The position numbers and the translations under genes were made by a program. Shown one piece after another: positions 13,501 through 26,400 of a stretch of DNA of 64,000 nt (its first letter is position 1; every line of letters begins with the position of its first letter). The notes under the pieces were generated by a model that searched no databases, was not told the origin of the DNA, and worked only from the letters and a program-made list of their open reading frames with translations. Where the stretch lies: NCBI RefSeq assembly GCF_023856365.1, contig NC_064554.1, positions 2,223,001 through 2,287,000 on the forward strand, written 5' to 3'. Source of the stretch: Brienomyrus brachyistius. Lineage: Eukaryota > Chordata > Actinopteri > Osteoglossiformes > Mormyridae.

Positions 13501-16500
13501 ATGTTTGACGTGACGTCATTCTTAGTCTCCTGGACAGTATACTCAGTCCAGTAATTGCCTGAGGGTGAACCAAATGGTCCAGTGTGATTTTTTTTTTTTT
13601 ACACGATTTGCCCAGCTATTCAGCGACGGCACCCTCATGGGGCTTGTGACTGAGCCCCAGCCCATTGAGCCGCGGGGACGAACCAGGACTCCGCCGGTGG
13701 GATTCCACGAGCAGCCCATGCACCATGCTTACTCATCCTTCTCACAGAGGTTTTAATTTCCTCCAAGAAGCACAGTTTCTGGACGTACTGTCCTCAGCGT
13801 AAAGGGTTTAATTACGCACGGTGCAGCCATTTAAAAGCTTAATGCAGCCTGGATACAGGCATCCACTGGAAAGTGCTGCTTTGGGCAGGAAAAGCTTAGA
13901 GACAGGAGTAGAAAGGCTCTGGCAGTGTGTCAGCCCTGCTTTTCAGCAGTGCGTTAAAAGCTCATTCGGAATCCACCTACGTGACCTTTGCCCTGCTTCT
14001 GAGGTGTAAATATTGTGCTTTGATCAGAGTGGGACAAAAGGGAAGAGCTTCATTTCCCGAAATGCCTGCTTCTCTTGCTGTTTAATTAAAGTGCAATTTT
14101 GAAACAAGAAATCTTGGACACACTGTACTTGAGGGGACATGAATGATGTTGTAGTACATACTTAATGCATTAATTAACCAGTAAGTAGTGTCATCATTAA
14201 TCAATCATGACAGTTCATGTATTTCATGGGGAAAACTATATTAGTTTATGATTTGTTCTTGAGTAGTAAATGAGTTCATTTTTGCCCCCTCAAGTGAAGT
14301 CTTACCATTATTAACTAATTAGTTAACAGTTAACTAATATAGTGCCTGACTGGAACACATGAACTGTGAAGATTGATTAATGATGAATGGTCATGGGATC
14401 AGTACGTAACTAACACTAGTTAGTGGTCAGTTAATGCATTGAGTAAGCGTGTGCTACTACATCAATCACGTCCTCTCACGTGAAGTGTGAACGAGAAAAT
14501 CTTTACCTCTACAGAAGTATTTCCAAGAATTATGTCCATGAGCTCTCATTTTCAGCCTTTGATTAAATCTCCTCATGTTGATAAATGACTCGATTACAGA
14601 GCTTAGGACATACTTATATTTAAGGAAGACTCTCCCATGAAATTTCCGTGGTCGCACATTCTACTACGAAATTCTCCGAAGGTGGACGACAGCACTGCCA
14701 ATCCCAAGGAACTTACTTAAATGCAGTGAATTTGAGCGTGCATCCTGCAGTGTCCAATCACAGACTCCCTTGTTACCCTTTCTGGTATAGAAAGGCATTG
14801 ACACAGAAGGGAGCTTGACGCCAATGCCGGGTTTCCTTCCCGTAGACGTAGATGTAAATAGTGGCTGTGAGTCGGCCTCCATGGCTATTACTCACCCGTC
14901 CTGGTGTCAGTGTCTGAATATGAGCACAGTGCTCCACCTCAGGAGTTACGCAGAGCTCTAGCTCTGAAAAGAAGATTGCCAGCACTGTCACAGTCGCTTA
15001 CATAAGCAGCAGTGAAGAGAGCTTGGGTAATTGGTGTGGCCTGAGCAAGCACTGAGTGCTAGCTTTAACTTCTCAGCAGACCCAGGCCGGGGGAAAAGCT
15101 CACCTCGTTCCTGGCTGGATCTTCCCCATTGCTGACGAGGGTGAGAGCGAGCTTGAGAAAGTAAGACAAAGGACAATAGTGGGAGAGAGTGCCTTTTCAG
15201 TAGGCGGTTAGTGCTAGAGAGCAGGACAAATCCAGAGGTGACACCAGTTCCTAGCTCAGTGAGTCCAAAGCAGAGGACTCTGGGGAACGGGGTGGGGGCC
15301 CACGCAGCAAGGAAACGTTTTAAGGTTTTTATGCTGTCGTTCAGTGAACCTGCTTTGTCCTTTCGCCTGTGGGAATTGTTTATACTTCATCTGCCAGCCT
15401 GGAAACGCTTTCATCGAAGTCCAGTTCAGGGACTTTGAATAGAAGTAAACGGTGAACCATGTGGTCTAGGTCTCTGCGCTGTCGACTGAGAATTCACCAG
15501 CCGTCGTCTCTCTAAGGCTGCATTGTGCAGGGACGATGCATTGTTGCTGATGTGTCTGCATGTATGGAGTGTGCTGTATGTTTAAAAATCTCTATATTAT
15601 AGAGCAGAACATCAGTAGATTATACCTGCAGCACATCATAAGCATTCTTTTTCTTGTGATTATAGGACATTATCAGATTATAGCCTTGCCCTAGCAGAGA
15701 ATGAGGCAGGATACCATTATCCCTTAATTTTAATTACCTGCTATGCACCATCGTTAGATACTTTCTCCCAGTGCACCTCCCTAAATCCCCTAAATATGCT
15801 TTACTGTTACGCTGTGCATTATAAAGGTCTGTCAGTCAGAGCAAAGAATGGCAGAAGAATTGAAGGATAAAAGCGGAATTCATATTCGCTACTCTGAATA
15901 CAAGAACTAGCTGATTGGCTCTTTAAAGATGCTAATGATCTATGGACGATTCTCTCTTAACAAAGGCGTCATTCAGCTTTGCAGTGATTATTAATGTTAT
16001 ATTCTAATGTATTTGCTGGGCCTCACTGGCTCTCACAATCAGTCTTGATTATCCTTAATCCCCTTGCCATTTCCTAACTGTTGTCTTTCTTCAAGGACAT
16101 TACTGATTCATGAAATGAAAATTCCTAATGCAAACAGATAAATTTGGCTCAGGTGAGCCGTGTTTGGTTACACTGGGATAGCGGAAGCTTTGTTTACAGG
16201 GTTAAGTGGCTTCTGTGCACTGAAAATGAGAGCAATTTCTAATTATAGGTCTAACTATCTTTTTTCTTTTTTCCCCACCTAAATGAATAATCCTAGATAT
16301 ACTATAAAGTAGAGTGTATACTATAAAGTAAACTGTAGTAATGGAAGAGCAGTGTTTTTCTCAAATTAGTAATGGCTGCAGAGGACTTGTGTTTGGTATG
16401 AATCGTCACTTCACTGCCAGTGTGTTAGAGGTTTTTGTCGGGGTTGCTAAGGTGCGGTTTGGTGCAGGGCTGCGCTGGTGCTGACGACGTGCTCTTGATG

Positions 16501-19500
16501 TTTTAGGGTCCTACTGGAGCAGCGGAGACGCCGGTGGCCGGGATGGCGATCTCGCTGCGAGCGGCCGAGCGGCCCAGCTTTGTGCAGGAGCACTTCCAGG
16601 CCCAGTACAAGTAAGAGCGGAACCAGCTCCGCAGGGCACCGTAGCAGTTTGTGCTTTATTTGCTTTGTGGGCTTTTTTACCCTAAGTGAGAAACGCTATG
16701 CTGTTTGATTCCGTTTTAAATAATGTCCTTCCCGAAATAGTGTCTCCCCAAAGCACTAAACAAAAGATCTAGTGGAAAAATGAAAGGGGGAAGAAACCTA
16801 CACACACACACGGACACACACATGTACACACACACGCACATATGCACACACACACACATAGACAAACACAGGATTGTAATTATATCTTTGTGGGGACTCT
16901 CCAATCATTTTCTATCGGGAAATCCCTAATCCCAACAATAACAACCTTAACCCTACCCGGCCTTAACCTTAACTATAAGTAACCAAACAAAATACAAGAT
17001 GTTTGCCATTGTGGGGATCAAAATGGTGGTCCCTATAATGACAAAATTACACATTTTTATTACATTGTGGGGACATTTAGTCCCCACAACATAATATAGT
17101 GAGGGAAATAATTATTTGACCCCCGCTGAATTCTTAAGTTAACCCATTAATAAAGAAATGAAAAGTCTGTAATTTCACTGGTATGTTTATTTAAACAGCA
17201 AAAGATAGATTATTAACAACACAAGCAAGTAAAAATCATAATGTAACAGTTACAAACCAATTTGTCATTTATCTAGGGAAATAAGTATTTGATCCCTTAG
17301 AACACATGCTTTAGTACTTGGTGGAATAACCATTGTTTGCAAGCACAGCTGTCTGACGTTTCTTGTAGTTGGTCACCAGGATTGTGTGCAGATCATCAGG
17401 AATTTTCATCCACTCCTCTTTGCAGACCTCCTTCAAATATTTAAGGTTTTTAGGCTGTAGCTTGGATAGATGAAGTTCCCTCTATGGGATTAAAATCCAG
17501 AGACTGACTAGGGCACCCCATGACCTTAATGTGCTTCTTCTTGAATCACTCCTTTGTTGCCTTATCCGTATGCCTAAGGTCGTCGTCTTACTGGAAGACC
17601 CACCCGCTGAAAGGGTGGCTGAAGGGAGGAGGTTCTCATCCAAGGTTTTACGGTACATGGCCCCGTCCATCTTTCCTTCGATGCGGTGCAGCCATCCTGT
17701 ACCCTTGGCAGAAAGAGAGTTGATGCCAAACAGCTCGATTTTGGTCTTATCTGACCACATGACATTCTTTCAAGCCTCATTGGAATTATTCAGGTGTCCA
17801 CTGGCATACTTCAGACGGGTCTGAACATGAGCGGGGTACTTTGCGAGCACTGCAGGATTTCAAACCGTAACGGCAGGATGTGTTACCGATGGTGTTCTTG
17901 GTGACTGTGGTCCCTGCTGCTTTGGGGTCATTAACGAGCTCCTCCCATGTATATCAGGCGTCAGCCCTCACCATTCTTAAGATCAGTGATGCTGTATGAG
18001 ATAAAATCTTCCTTGGGGCCCCAGACCGAGGGAGATTGACAGTTATTTTGTCTTTCTTCCATTTGCGAATAATTCCACCAACAGTTGTCACTTCCTCACC
18101 AGGCCGCTTGCGGATGGTAATGCAGCCGATTCCACCTTTGTGAAGGTCAACAATCTTTTCTCTGCTGTCCTTAGACGTCTCTTTGGTATTTCCAGAGTGA
18201 TAAGGCTGAAGATGTAGACAGGTTAATGACCCAAGAATACTATTTAACAAAGTAATGCCACTAAATGACAGTGATGGCTTGGTGTCTGTTAATACTTAAT
18301 TAAGTATTACTTGTGCTGTGTTAGTGCACATGTACTTGACCTAATTTTTTGCTGGCTTGTAGGGGATCAAATACTTATTTCCCTAGATAATAGACAAATT
18401 GGTTTGTAACTGTTACATAATGATTCTTTTCTTACGTTGTTAATAATCTATCTTTTGCTGTTCAAATAAACATACCAGTGAAATTACAGACTTCTCATTT
18501 CTTTATTAATGGGTCAACTTAAGAATTCAGCAGAGGGTCAAATAATTATTTCCCTCACTGTATATACGTGACCCACACACACAGACATACCAGCAAGTTA
18601 CTCCTATAATAGCTTTACAAAGGGGAAACAATGAGTATGTATTTACTGAAACGGTGTGTTATCTCCCCGAAACGAGGCCAGTGCACCTTCAGCTGGGGCC
18701 TCCTCTGGCTCGGACGTGCCCTGCTTTTGCTCTGATCCCAGTAGCTGGTATTAAACCCTCCCCCTTTCAGGGGATCTATGGTCACTTGGCAAACTGTTTG
18801 CTGTGAGAAACAAATGCTGTCTAAAAATAAACAAACCATTTACCTCTTGCATTAGGTGGGCCAGAGGTGATCATTTTCCTCGATTCCACTTATATAAAGT
18901 TCCCCCACGGTAGTTATGGATTTTGCGCGGTGATGTAGGATTTCCCATCAGCCCCTGGGGCCAGTAAATGGGACGCTGGATGTGTTTTGTTCCCGCTTAT
19001 AATTACTTGTTAAATAATCACAGGCACTGGAGGAAACAAACGTATTTTCTTCCGTATTTTCTCAGGTCTTGCATCATTGATTGCAAACATCATTTCTTTC
19101 TCCTCGCCCCTCTCGAGAGGTGTTAGGACAATGTGACATTGAGCGTCTGCTGCTTAGCGCTCAGTGCATTCCGTTGTGTAACTTTCGCTGGTTAGGGTTC
19201 CTAATTTAGAACAGCACAAATTGGCAGGTTTTTTCTTCTCTGTTGCCCCTTCAAGTTATTTTAATATCCTCTTCTGTTTGCTTGGATGACAGTTTCAGGT
19301 TCTATATGTACTTTATACAATATGGAAGTGACTGTTCCTTTTGTGGGGAAATATACATTGAAAGAAGAGAGAATAGTCTACTTATTTCATTCCAGCCGCC
19401 ATGGTAATTATCAATCGGAGACATTAAAAATGACAAGGCCTGACGGAAAATATACTTGAGACATACTTTCACGTCAATAGCTGCAAACTGTTTGAAGCGC

Positions 19501-20356
19501 ACTGTGTCGGTACGTTTGGTTGCAGCAGACTAAAAGCTGACATGATCCCAAGGAAGAATGTGGTGAGAAGGTACCTAGTGACAGATCGCCACCTGTACCA
19601 TCATCACTGCGATGACTAATGACGTTCTAATCCCCAAAATTGTTATGCTCATCGCTAACGCTATAATTATCATTACCGTCATCGCGATCGTGACTATAAC
19701 TATCATTACCGTCATCGCGATCGTGACAGTGTAATTTCCATCTTTGTCACCGACAGCAGCATCATCATTATGTCAGCATTATCATTATCATCAACAAACC
19801 TGTTTTTTTCTCCCCCAATGTCAATGAACTTAATATTTTGAGTGGGTATAGGGGCACAGAAAGAACAACAGCACTCTTAGTATTAGCGAAGTAAAGTCTG
19901 AGGATGTAACTAGTAAATTCAGCTTTTTATACAATTCGCACAGAAAGTCTTGGATGGCTTGTTTAATTCAGTAAGAATACTGCAGATTTATTGGTTTCAT
20001 AACAAAATCACGATCTTATTTTTTTGTATACTATATACCGACGTTCCTCTACTTACGTACTTCCAACGTACGGACTTTCAGACATACAAACAAAGAGGAC
20101 TGTAAGTCCAAATTGTGTTCATTGGGCTCCCGTTTCCTGTCCGCAACATCAATTTTTTTTTCTGCACGCCAATTCCGCCCAGTACGACTTCTGGCCACTA
20201 CTCCCGCCACACAGCAGCATAACATGCGGACTCCCTGCGTCCTAGTTCTTTGTACTTGCGTATACCCTTAAAATGATGTTGAATAACGATTTACGAACAT
20301 TTCAACTTACGAACGGCCATTCATAACGTATTTCATTTGTAAGTAGAGGAGCGTCT

Positions 20357-20423
<67 letters not shown>

Positions 20424-23400
20424 CATATATATGAGGCCCAAATTATGACTCTAAAAGAGCTGCTCTGAGTTCATTGACAGTTCATTGACAAACAGTCTCA
20501 CTGGGTGCTTTTTAATTAGTAACACCTTTGCAGTGACATAAAACTAGTATCCCTCTGGGAGCCAGTGACTACAATTACCATTAATAGCAAAACGGCAAAA
20601 ACAGAACCAAATGAGTCAAAGAAAGTATGACACTTTGTGTAAGATATATGCTGATGTGTTGAACATTGCTTATCAATGGACATTTGTTTCAAACCAATAC
20701 ATTGTTTGAACATTTTTCAGTTCCAAGGTTTTCTGTGAGCACTGTATACATAGGTTCACTTTTAGCTACCAGATATAATTTACTAATGAATGCCAGTATC
20801 TCGTTGTTTAGTGTAAATGTTGGAATCTTATAATTACACGGTCTCAGTTTGTCCCAGAGCAAAACCATGTATAAACTCTCATTTTGGGCTTATTCATCAT
20901 GCAAACATATGAGAGTCTCCCTGGCGTCAAGTGATTCCCAAACAAAAAAACAACTTTCTATGACCATCCATCTGCTAGGTGCCCCGTATTCAGCGGCGTT
21001 TGCCTTACAGGTAACTGATATTATAACTATCGCCATATGCGCATTTTGTAATTATTTTGTAGATGGGGTGCTCAGTTATAATTCAATAAATCGCATTTTA
21101 TGCTGCATGGACAGATTTTCCTGCGTTTTCAGTGAAAGAGAGCATGTATCTTTGTGGCTGCTTTCTCCACATGTACTTTTAAACCAATTATGTGCTGTGA
21201 GTCAGGTTCTAGTGAGTTTCGAAATATCTGCTTGCTTTCCTTACGGTGGCTGATTCCATTCTAACAAGCTCTGTGCCGCCCTGATTGCTATACTACTGCT
21301 GTATTTTTTCCTGTAAAATGCAGCCCAAATGGGAGGGGTGTGAAGAAGACAGTCTGTAGCACAGATGCTTCGTGGGCTCGTTCCGTGTGTCCATGCTGGG
21401 CCGCGATACAGGCTGAAAGAGGAATTACGCGGGATGTTCCAGAACGTTCCGCAGTAACCATAGCGCTAGGCTCCCCAGAAATGCCTCTCTGTTGTTTCTA
21501 AATGTTATTTGGAGCCAAGCTGCCGGGCCAGAGAGGCTGCAGCCTGTCGCTCCTCCGACTCGCCGCTGATTGGAGTTGCCGGTAAAACCCGGCGCTCTGT
21601 CACGTTTCCGTCATGGCGCCCCCTGCTGGATACGTCCGGAGGTGCACCAGGTGACGGTTTATGGAGGCAGACCAATGTAATAAGCACTTAACAGGGTTGG
21701 TACCCACCCAATCCCAGACTGGTGTTTCAGACATGCCGCACTCTTGTTTGCTGATGATGATTCTTCTCTGTCTGACTTCAGTGGCTCAATGAGCACGCAT
21801 CTGGTAGACCCCCATGCAGCCTTTTCTCCATATCGGGGGAACAGACACTTCTTCTGTTGTTTTACGCTTTTGGCTGAACTGTAACTTGAGGTTCTTCGTC
21901 TTTGCAAAGAGAAATATTGACTGTTTCCTGATCAAGCAGCCGCTGTCAGGTTATATCTCATTATGCTTTGTTTTATGGCGCTGGTAGCTAATTCAGGGTT
22001 ACAGAGATGTGAGCCTGCGATGGCGACGATGACTGTATCACGTCGTGATTCACTGTGCTTGCTTAGTAACAGAAGTCAGCCCCTGTTCATGAGACACGAT
22101 GAGCTGATGTGCCGATGGGGGCCTGACAGTTTGCTGTTTCAGATTATTACTGCAAAATGGGTCCTGGAAAAGAACCTGTTCAGTGACAGCTGCAGAGCAG
22201 AATGTCCAGGCAGCAGGATCAGGATCAGGCTCTTGGGCTCCAGTCCCCAGCTAAGGAGACCATTCCAGCTGTTGACTTGACGCCAAGTGGAGACGTCATC
22301 CGCTTACCTGCACCTTCTGGGTATCTGGCTTGTTTACTTAAATTCTTCTCCGCTTCTGGATAGCAATTACTTTTATTTGTCCTTATTTTTTCCCGGAGCC
22401 TCATGTCTTCTGGGTAGACACAGCCTTTGATCCAAGCGCTGCTCCATCTGAGCCGTTATTCCAGGCTCCAGTGGAGACTTCAGCATTGCCAGGTTCAGAA
22501 GCAGCTCTGCAGGTCCCAAGCTCGCTAATCCACCCCACGCAAACCCCCCCCCCCCCCCCCACCTCCCAGTGACTAAGGAGCTTTGTGGAAACACGCCTAA
22601 ACAGCTGGCCTTCGATTTAGCTCTGCTCCTCCTTTTGCCCCCCCCCCCCCCCCCCCCGGACATTGAGGACAGACAGTTGAATCTTCAGCTGTCTGTCAAT
22701 GAGGCAAGTGATTCAGACCTCATCACTCCATCATCAAAGGAGAATGGAAGACGAAACACAGTGATTGAGGAGATTCTCAAGACCCATTAGGTGACAAGCA
22801 AGTGAATTTCTGCTTTTCTTCTGGGCTGTTTTTGGGATGGTCAGCCACAGGGAGGCTCTCCATGGTGCCCCTCAAAATGTATTTCAGACACATGGATAAT
22901 ATCAGACAGCTGGGCTATTTCTTCTCATTAAAACACTCTAGGTCAGGGATTTCACACTACTGATACTGTGTGTGGTTGCTTAATTTCCCTAAATAAGCTA
23001 TACATTTTCAGGCCTCCTTCATGACCCCTGATGTTTGTGCGTGCTGATTGCATCTGGAAAAAAAATAAAAGCTTCACGACTAAATCCGGCTCATCACTCA
23101 ATCTGAACCCCCTCCCAGCTGATGGATTTTACCACCCCATGAAGAACTTGCACAGTGTATGCCATCCGCGGTCGTCAAAAGCCTGGAAGCCCCTTGCCTA
23201 AGATGAGAACATCTTTTTTTTTTTTCCAGTGACTGAGTTAGGTTTGTGCGTTTATGAATCATGTAAATGGACCGTTTGGTTTCCTTTCTGCTTGAGCGGG
23301 CGGTGTGGATCAGTAGATGGATTCTGGCAGCCTCTTTCCTGCGACTCTTGTTTACAGCAGACAAAGTGAGAATGCAGTGTTGTGTGAACACGCCAGGATG

Positions 23401-26400
23401 AAGCCTAAGTGTCCGGCCCCGAGGTGCTCATAGAGGAACGGGAGTCTCTTGCTGTCATTCATGGGGAATTCTTCCTGTCAAGTCCCCCATCACGGAGGGT
23501 TTTCTATCAACATTTATTTTTATTTTCTCTTGTTTGTTTTTTTTCTGGAGTCACATATCTGTTGGCTAGACAAAGGCTGCATTACAAAACCCTTATTTGT
23601 GCCACCCTGCCTCGCTACCTTTCCTGCACCCCAGAAGGTTTTCCGGTTTCTTGATGTCGAAGTGCTATTCCGATACCTTAGTCATTAAGAGCCATTGGTG
23701 ACAGTCATGCACGAGGTAGCAGAAAAGCTTCTACATCAATGCTGACTTATACATACAGGCGGAGCACAGTAAGTCATCGAAGATGAAAGTGTGTCCCGAT
23801 ACTGCTTTTTTGTCCACACTACCTTCCTCACTCACTCACTCATTCATTCCCTCGTTAGCTTCATGAACTTTCAACTTTAGTCAGCAAGTCATCAGGGAAG
23901 GGAGCGAGGGAGCCGTCAGAAAACGGTTTTGGGATGTAGCGTAAGCATTCGAAGGACTGCTGCGTTTGAACACATGTAACATGAGACAATTCAGTGTTAA
24001 GGAATTCAGTGTTTATGAAATCGGCAAGTGAACGGCAGAGCAAACAGAGCAAACATGGTCCTTGGCTCTCTGCCTACGTGCTCCTGATTGTATCTCCTCA
24101 GGTCCTGCCTGACGTGCCCTCACTGCCTTAAACAGAGCAACACCTTCGACCCCTTCCTCTGCATTTCCCTCCCAATCCCTCTGCAGCAGACCAGGTACGT
24201 AGTCAGCACACATCTGACATAGGTTTTCATAATGTGGTTTTGAATGATCGCGGTTTATATACATAAAATGAATATATAAAGAAACCACTTTGAAACTGGC
24301 ATGCAGACCGCATGAGCATGGTGTGCGTCAGCACGCTGAATGTTCAAACATCCGCTGGCCAGCACCAGAAATGTTATTTAGCACTGGTTGGTGGCGGAAC
24401 TGCACTCGCTACTTGTGTACTGTACTATAGTATTCGTTATAGAGAAAATTGTAACATTGTAACGGCTACTGTACTGTTTTTAAATAGAATTTACATTGTA
24501 TAGGTACAGGGCGGCATGGTGGTGCAGTGGTTAGCACTGTTGCCTCTGAGACCCGGGTTCGAGTCTCCGCCTGGGTCACATGTGTGTGGAGTTTGCATGT
24601 TCTCCCCATGTCGTCGTGGGGTTTCCTCCCGGTGCTCCGGTTTCCCCCCACAGTCCAAAAACATGCTGAGGCTAATTGGAGTTGCTAAATTGCCCGTAGG
24701 AGTGCATATATGAGCGAATGGTGTATAAGTGTGCTCTGCGATGGGCTGGCCCCCCATCCTGGGTTGTTCCCTGCCTCGTGCCCATTGCTTCCGGGATAGG
24801 CTCCGGACCCCCCGTGACCCAGTAGGATAAGCAGTTTGGAAAATGGATGGATGGATGGATGGTACAGTTCTATAATCTAGGCAGTATACAACAGGTTGGG
24901 GATAAGTATACATGCAAAGTAATTAGACACTTTTATATCAGTATCCCAAACGTCATCTCATACAAGGATCTAGAATGCTGGAGTATTGCTGTGGGAAGAT
25001 TCAGGAGCACTGTACTCCTCTACTCTATGGAGAGCTGGAGTTACAGCACCGCAGTTAAGGCATCCAATGTTACGGTAGGAGAGTAATTAAATGAAGACCA
25101 CAGTGCAGCAGCTAGAGAAGCTACTGTGTACAAGTGTAATGCTGCCTCAGCCAGATAGGTGGAGCGCCTATTCTGAGCGGCTGTAGCTAGTGGTGGGGGT
25201 TAAATTGGCAGTTCATCACCGAGCGCTTCCAAAGGGCAACATAAGGTCCTCCAGGCAATGGCAGCGGTCCAGCGTCCAGTGAGGGGGAAACCCCAGAGCC
25301 CCAGCCGTCAGTGTGAAGCTGGGGGTCATTTATACCCCGATCACGTAGCACGTTCTCTCAACACAGCTGGAGCACCACTGAGGAGATCCTGGCCTCTCGG
25401 TCGCCCCATTCTCCTTAGGTGTTTTTTTTTTCCTTGTTTGGGCATCAGATCTCCGGGTTTCCTAAAGCGCCGTTCGGAATGCTGAGACAGTGAGGGTTCA
25501 AATGAGTCCTATTCATAAGTCAAGTCGAGTCAACAACAAAGGGACAAAGAGACATTCCTGTTGGTGACGGGAGAATAGAGAAAGGTCTCCTTATTTAAGG
25601 CAGTTAAGGACACATAGATCACAAATGTGCTTCAAGTTTATTCACTTTAAATACTGTTTTTAAGACTAGAACAGATGTTACCCTCCTAGCGTTTGAGCCA
25701 TGAATCATGTGATCACAGGACTTGCACCTTATTCATCACACTACTTACGGTCCTGTACCTGAGGTTTGGTAGCCCCAGGCCTCAGAGAGCTTAGAACTAC
25801 ATTTTAATTGGCACCTTGCTCTACATGTGTGTGTGGGTGTATCACGCACGTCTTGAGAACTCCTTACTTCTGTTGAGAGGCAATGTGCATGTTTCTGCAC
25901 CCCTGTGTCTGAGGGACCTCTTCCCTCTGCCCGTCTGAAATGCGGGACATGCAGGTGTGGAGAGCCACAGCTGACAGATTGAGTTATGCCCCCCCAAGCA
26001 GAAAGCCACTCATGATTACTGTCATGCGGGGTTGAATCACTAAAGCTGCAGTGGTGTTACAGGGTTGAGCATGGCTGGATTTTGGAGCAGCCCAGGTCTC
26101 AGGCTCAGAGGGAGCAAAAAGGTCGATCGGCTGTGGGTCCTCAGGGACCGGATTCGGAGACGCGGCCTTAGAGCACTATTGGCTGTCAGTCACAACATTC
26201 ATATACTTTAACCTTTATATATGACACAAATTGACCACCTAGACCCTTTGTATATACAGCAAGTGATGACCGCAAGGGTCCTTTGACATATACAGCACAA
26301 ATTACCCATCATCCCCCTCCGGTTAACAAGGGGGCCCCAAAAGGCAGGTCCTCAGGGCCCTTACAGGACCATGACACATCCCTAGGTCTGAGGGAAGCAA

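Larger units (their letters stand above)
7978..16506 (+). other. usp43 intron 2
   Basis: An 8.5-kb intron. It holds two members of one hAT-type MITE family (8138-8301 and 12679-12816) and palindromic MITEs at 11091-11396, 11430-11530 and 14127-14484. About 15560-16150 is AT-rich, repeat-poor sequence that could include a conserved non-coding element, but this cannot be judged without another genome. Confidence 0.8.
16611..24101 (+). other. usp43 intron 3
   Basis: A 7.5-kb intron. Contents: CA-rich microsatellite 16800-16860, a GTCCCCACAA-ended MITE 16880-17090, a complete-length but dead Tc1 element 17097-18560, a MITE at 20040-20355 followed by GT/AT microsatellite, and C-runs at 22544 and 22640. 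No exon of another gene was recognised. Confidence 0.8.

Noticed and set aside
15560..16150. Conserved non-coding element in usp43 intron 2
   Set aside because: Only AT-rich, repeat-free appearance supports it; conservation cannot be judged from one sequence.
24507..24570. A functional tRNA gene
   Set aside because: A and B boxes belong to a SINE head; no cloverleaf acceptor stem closes.
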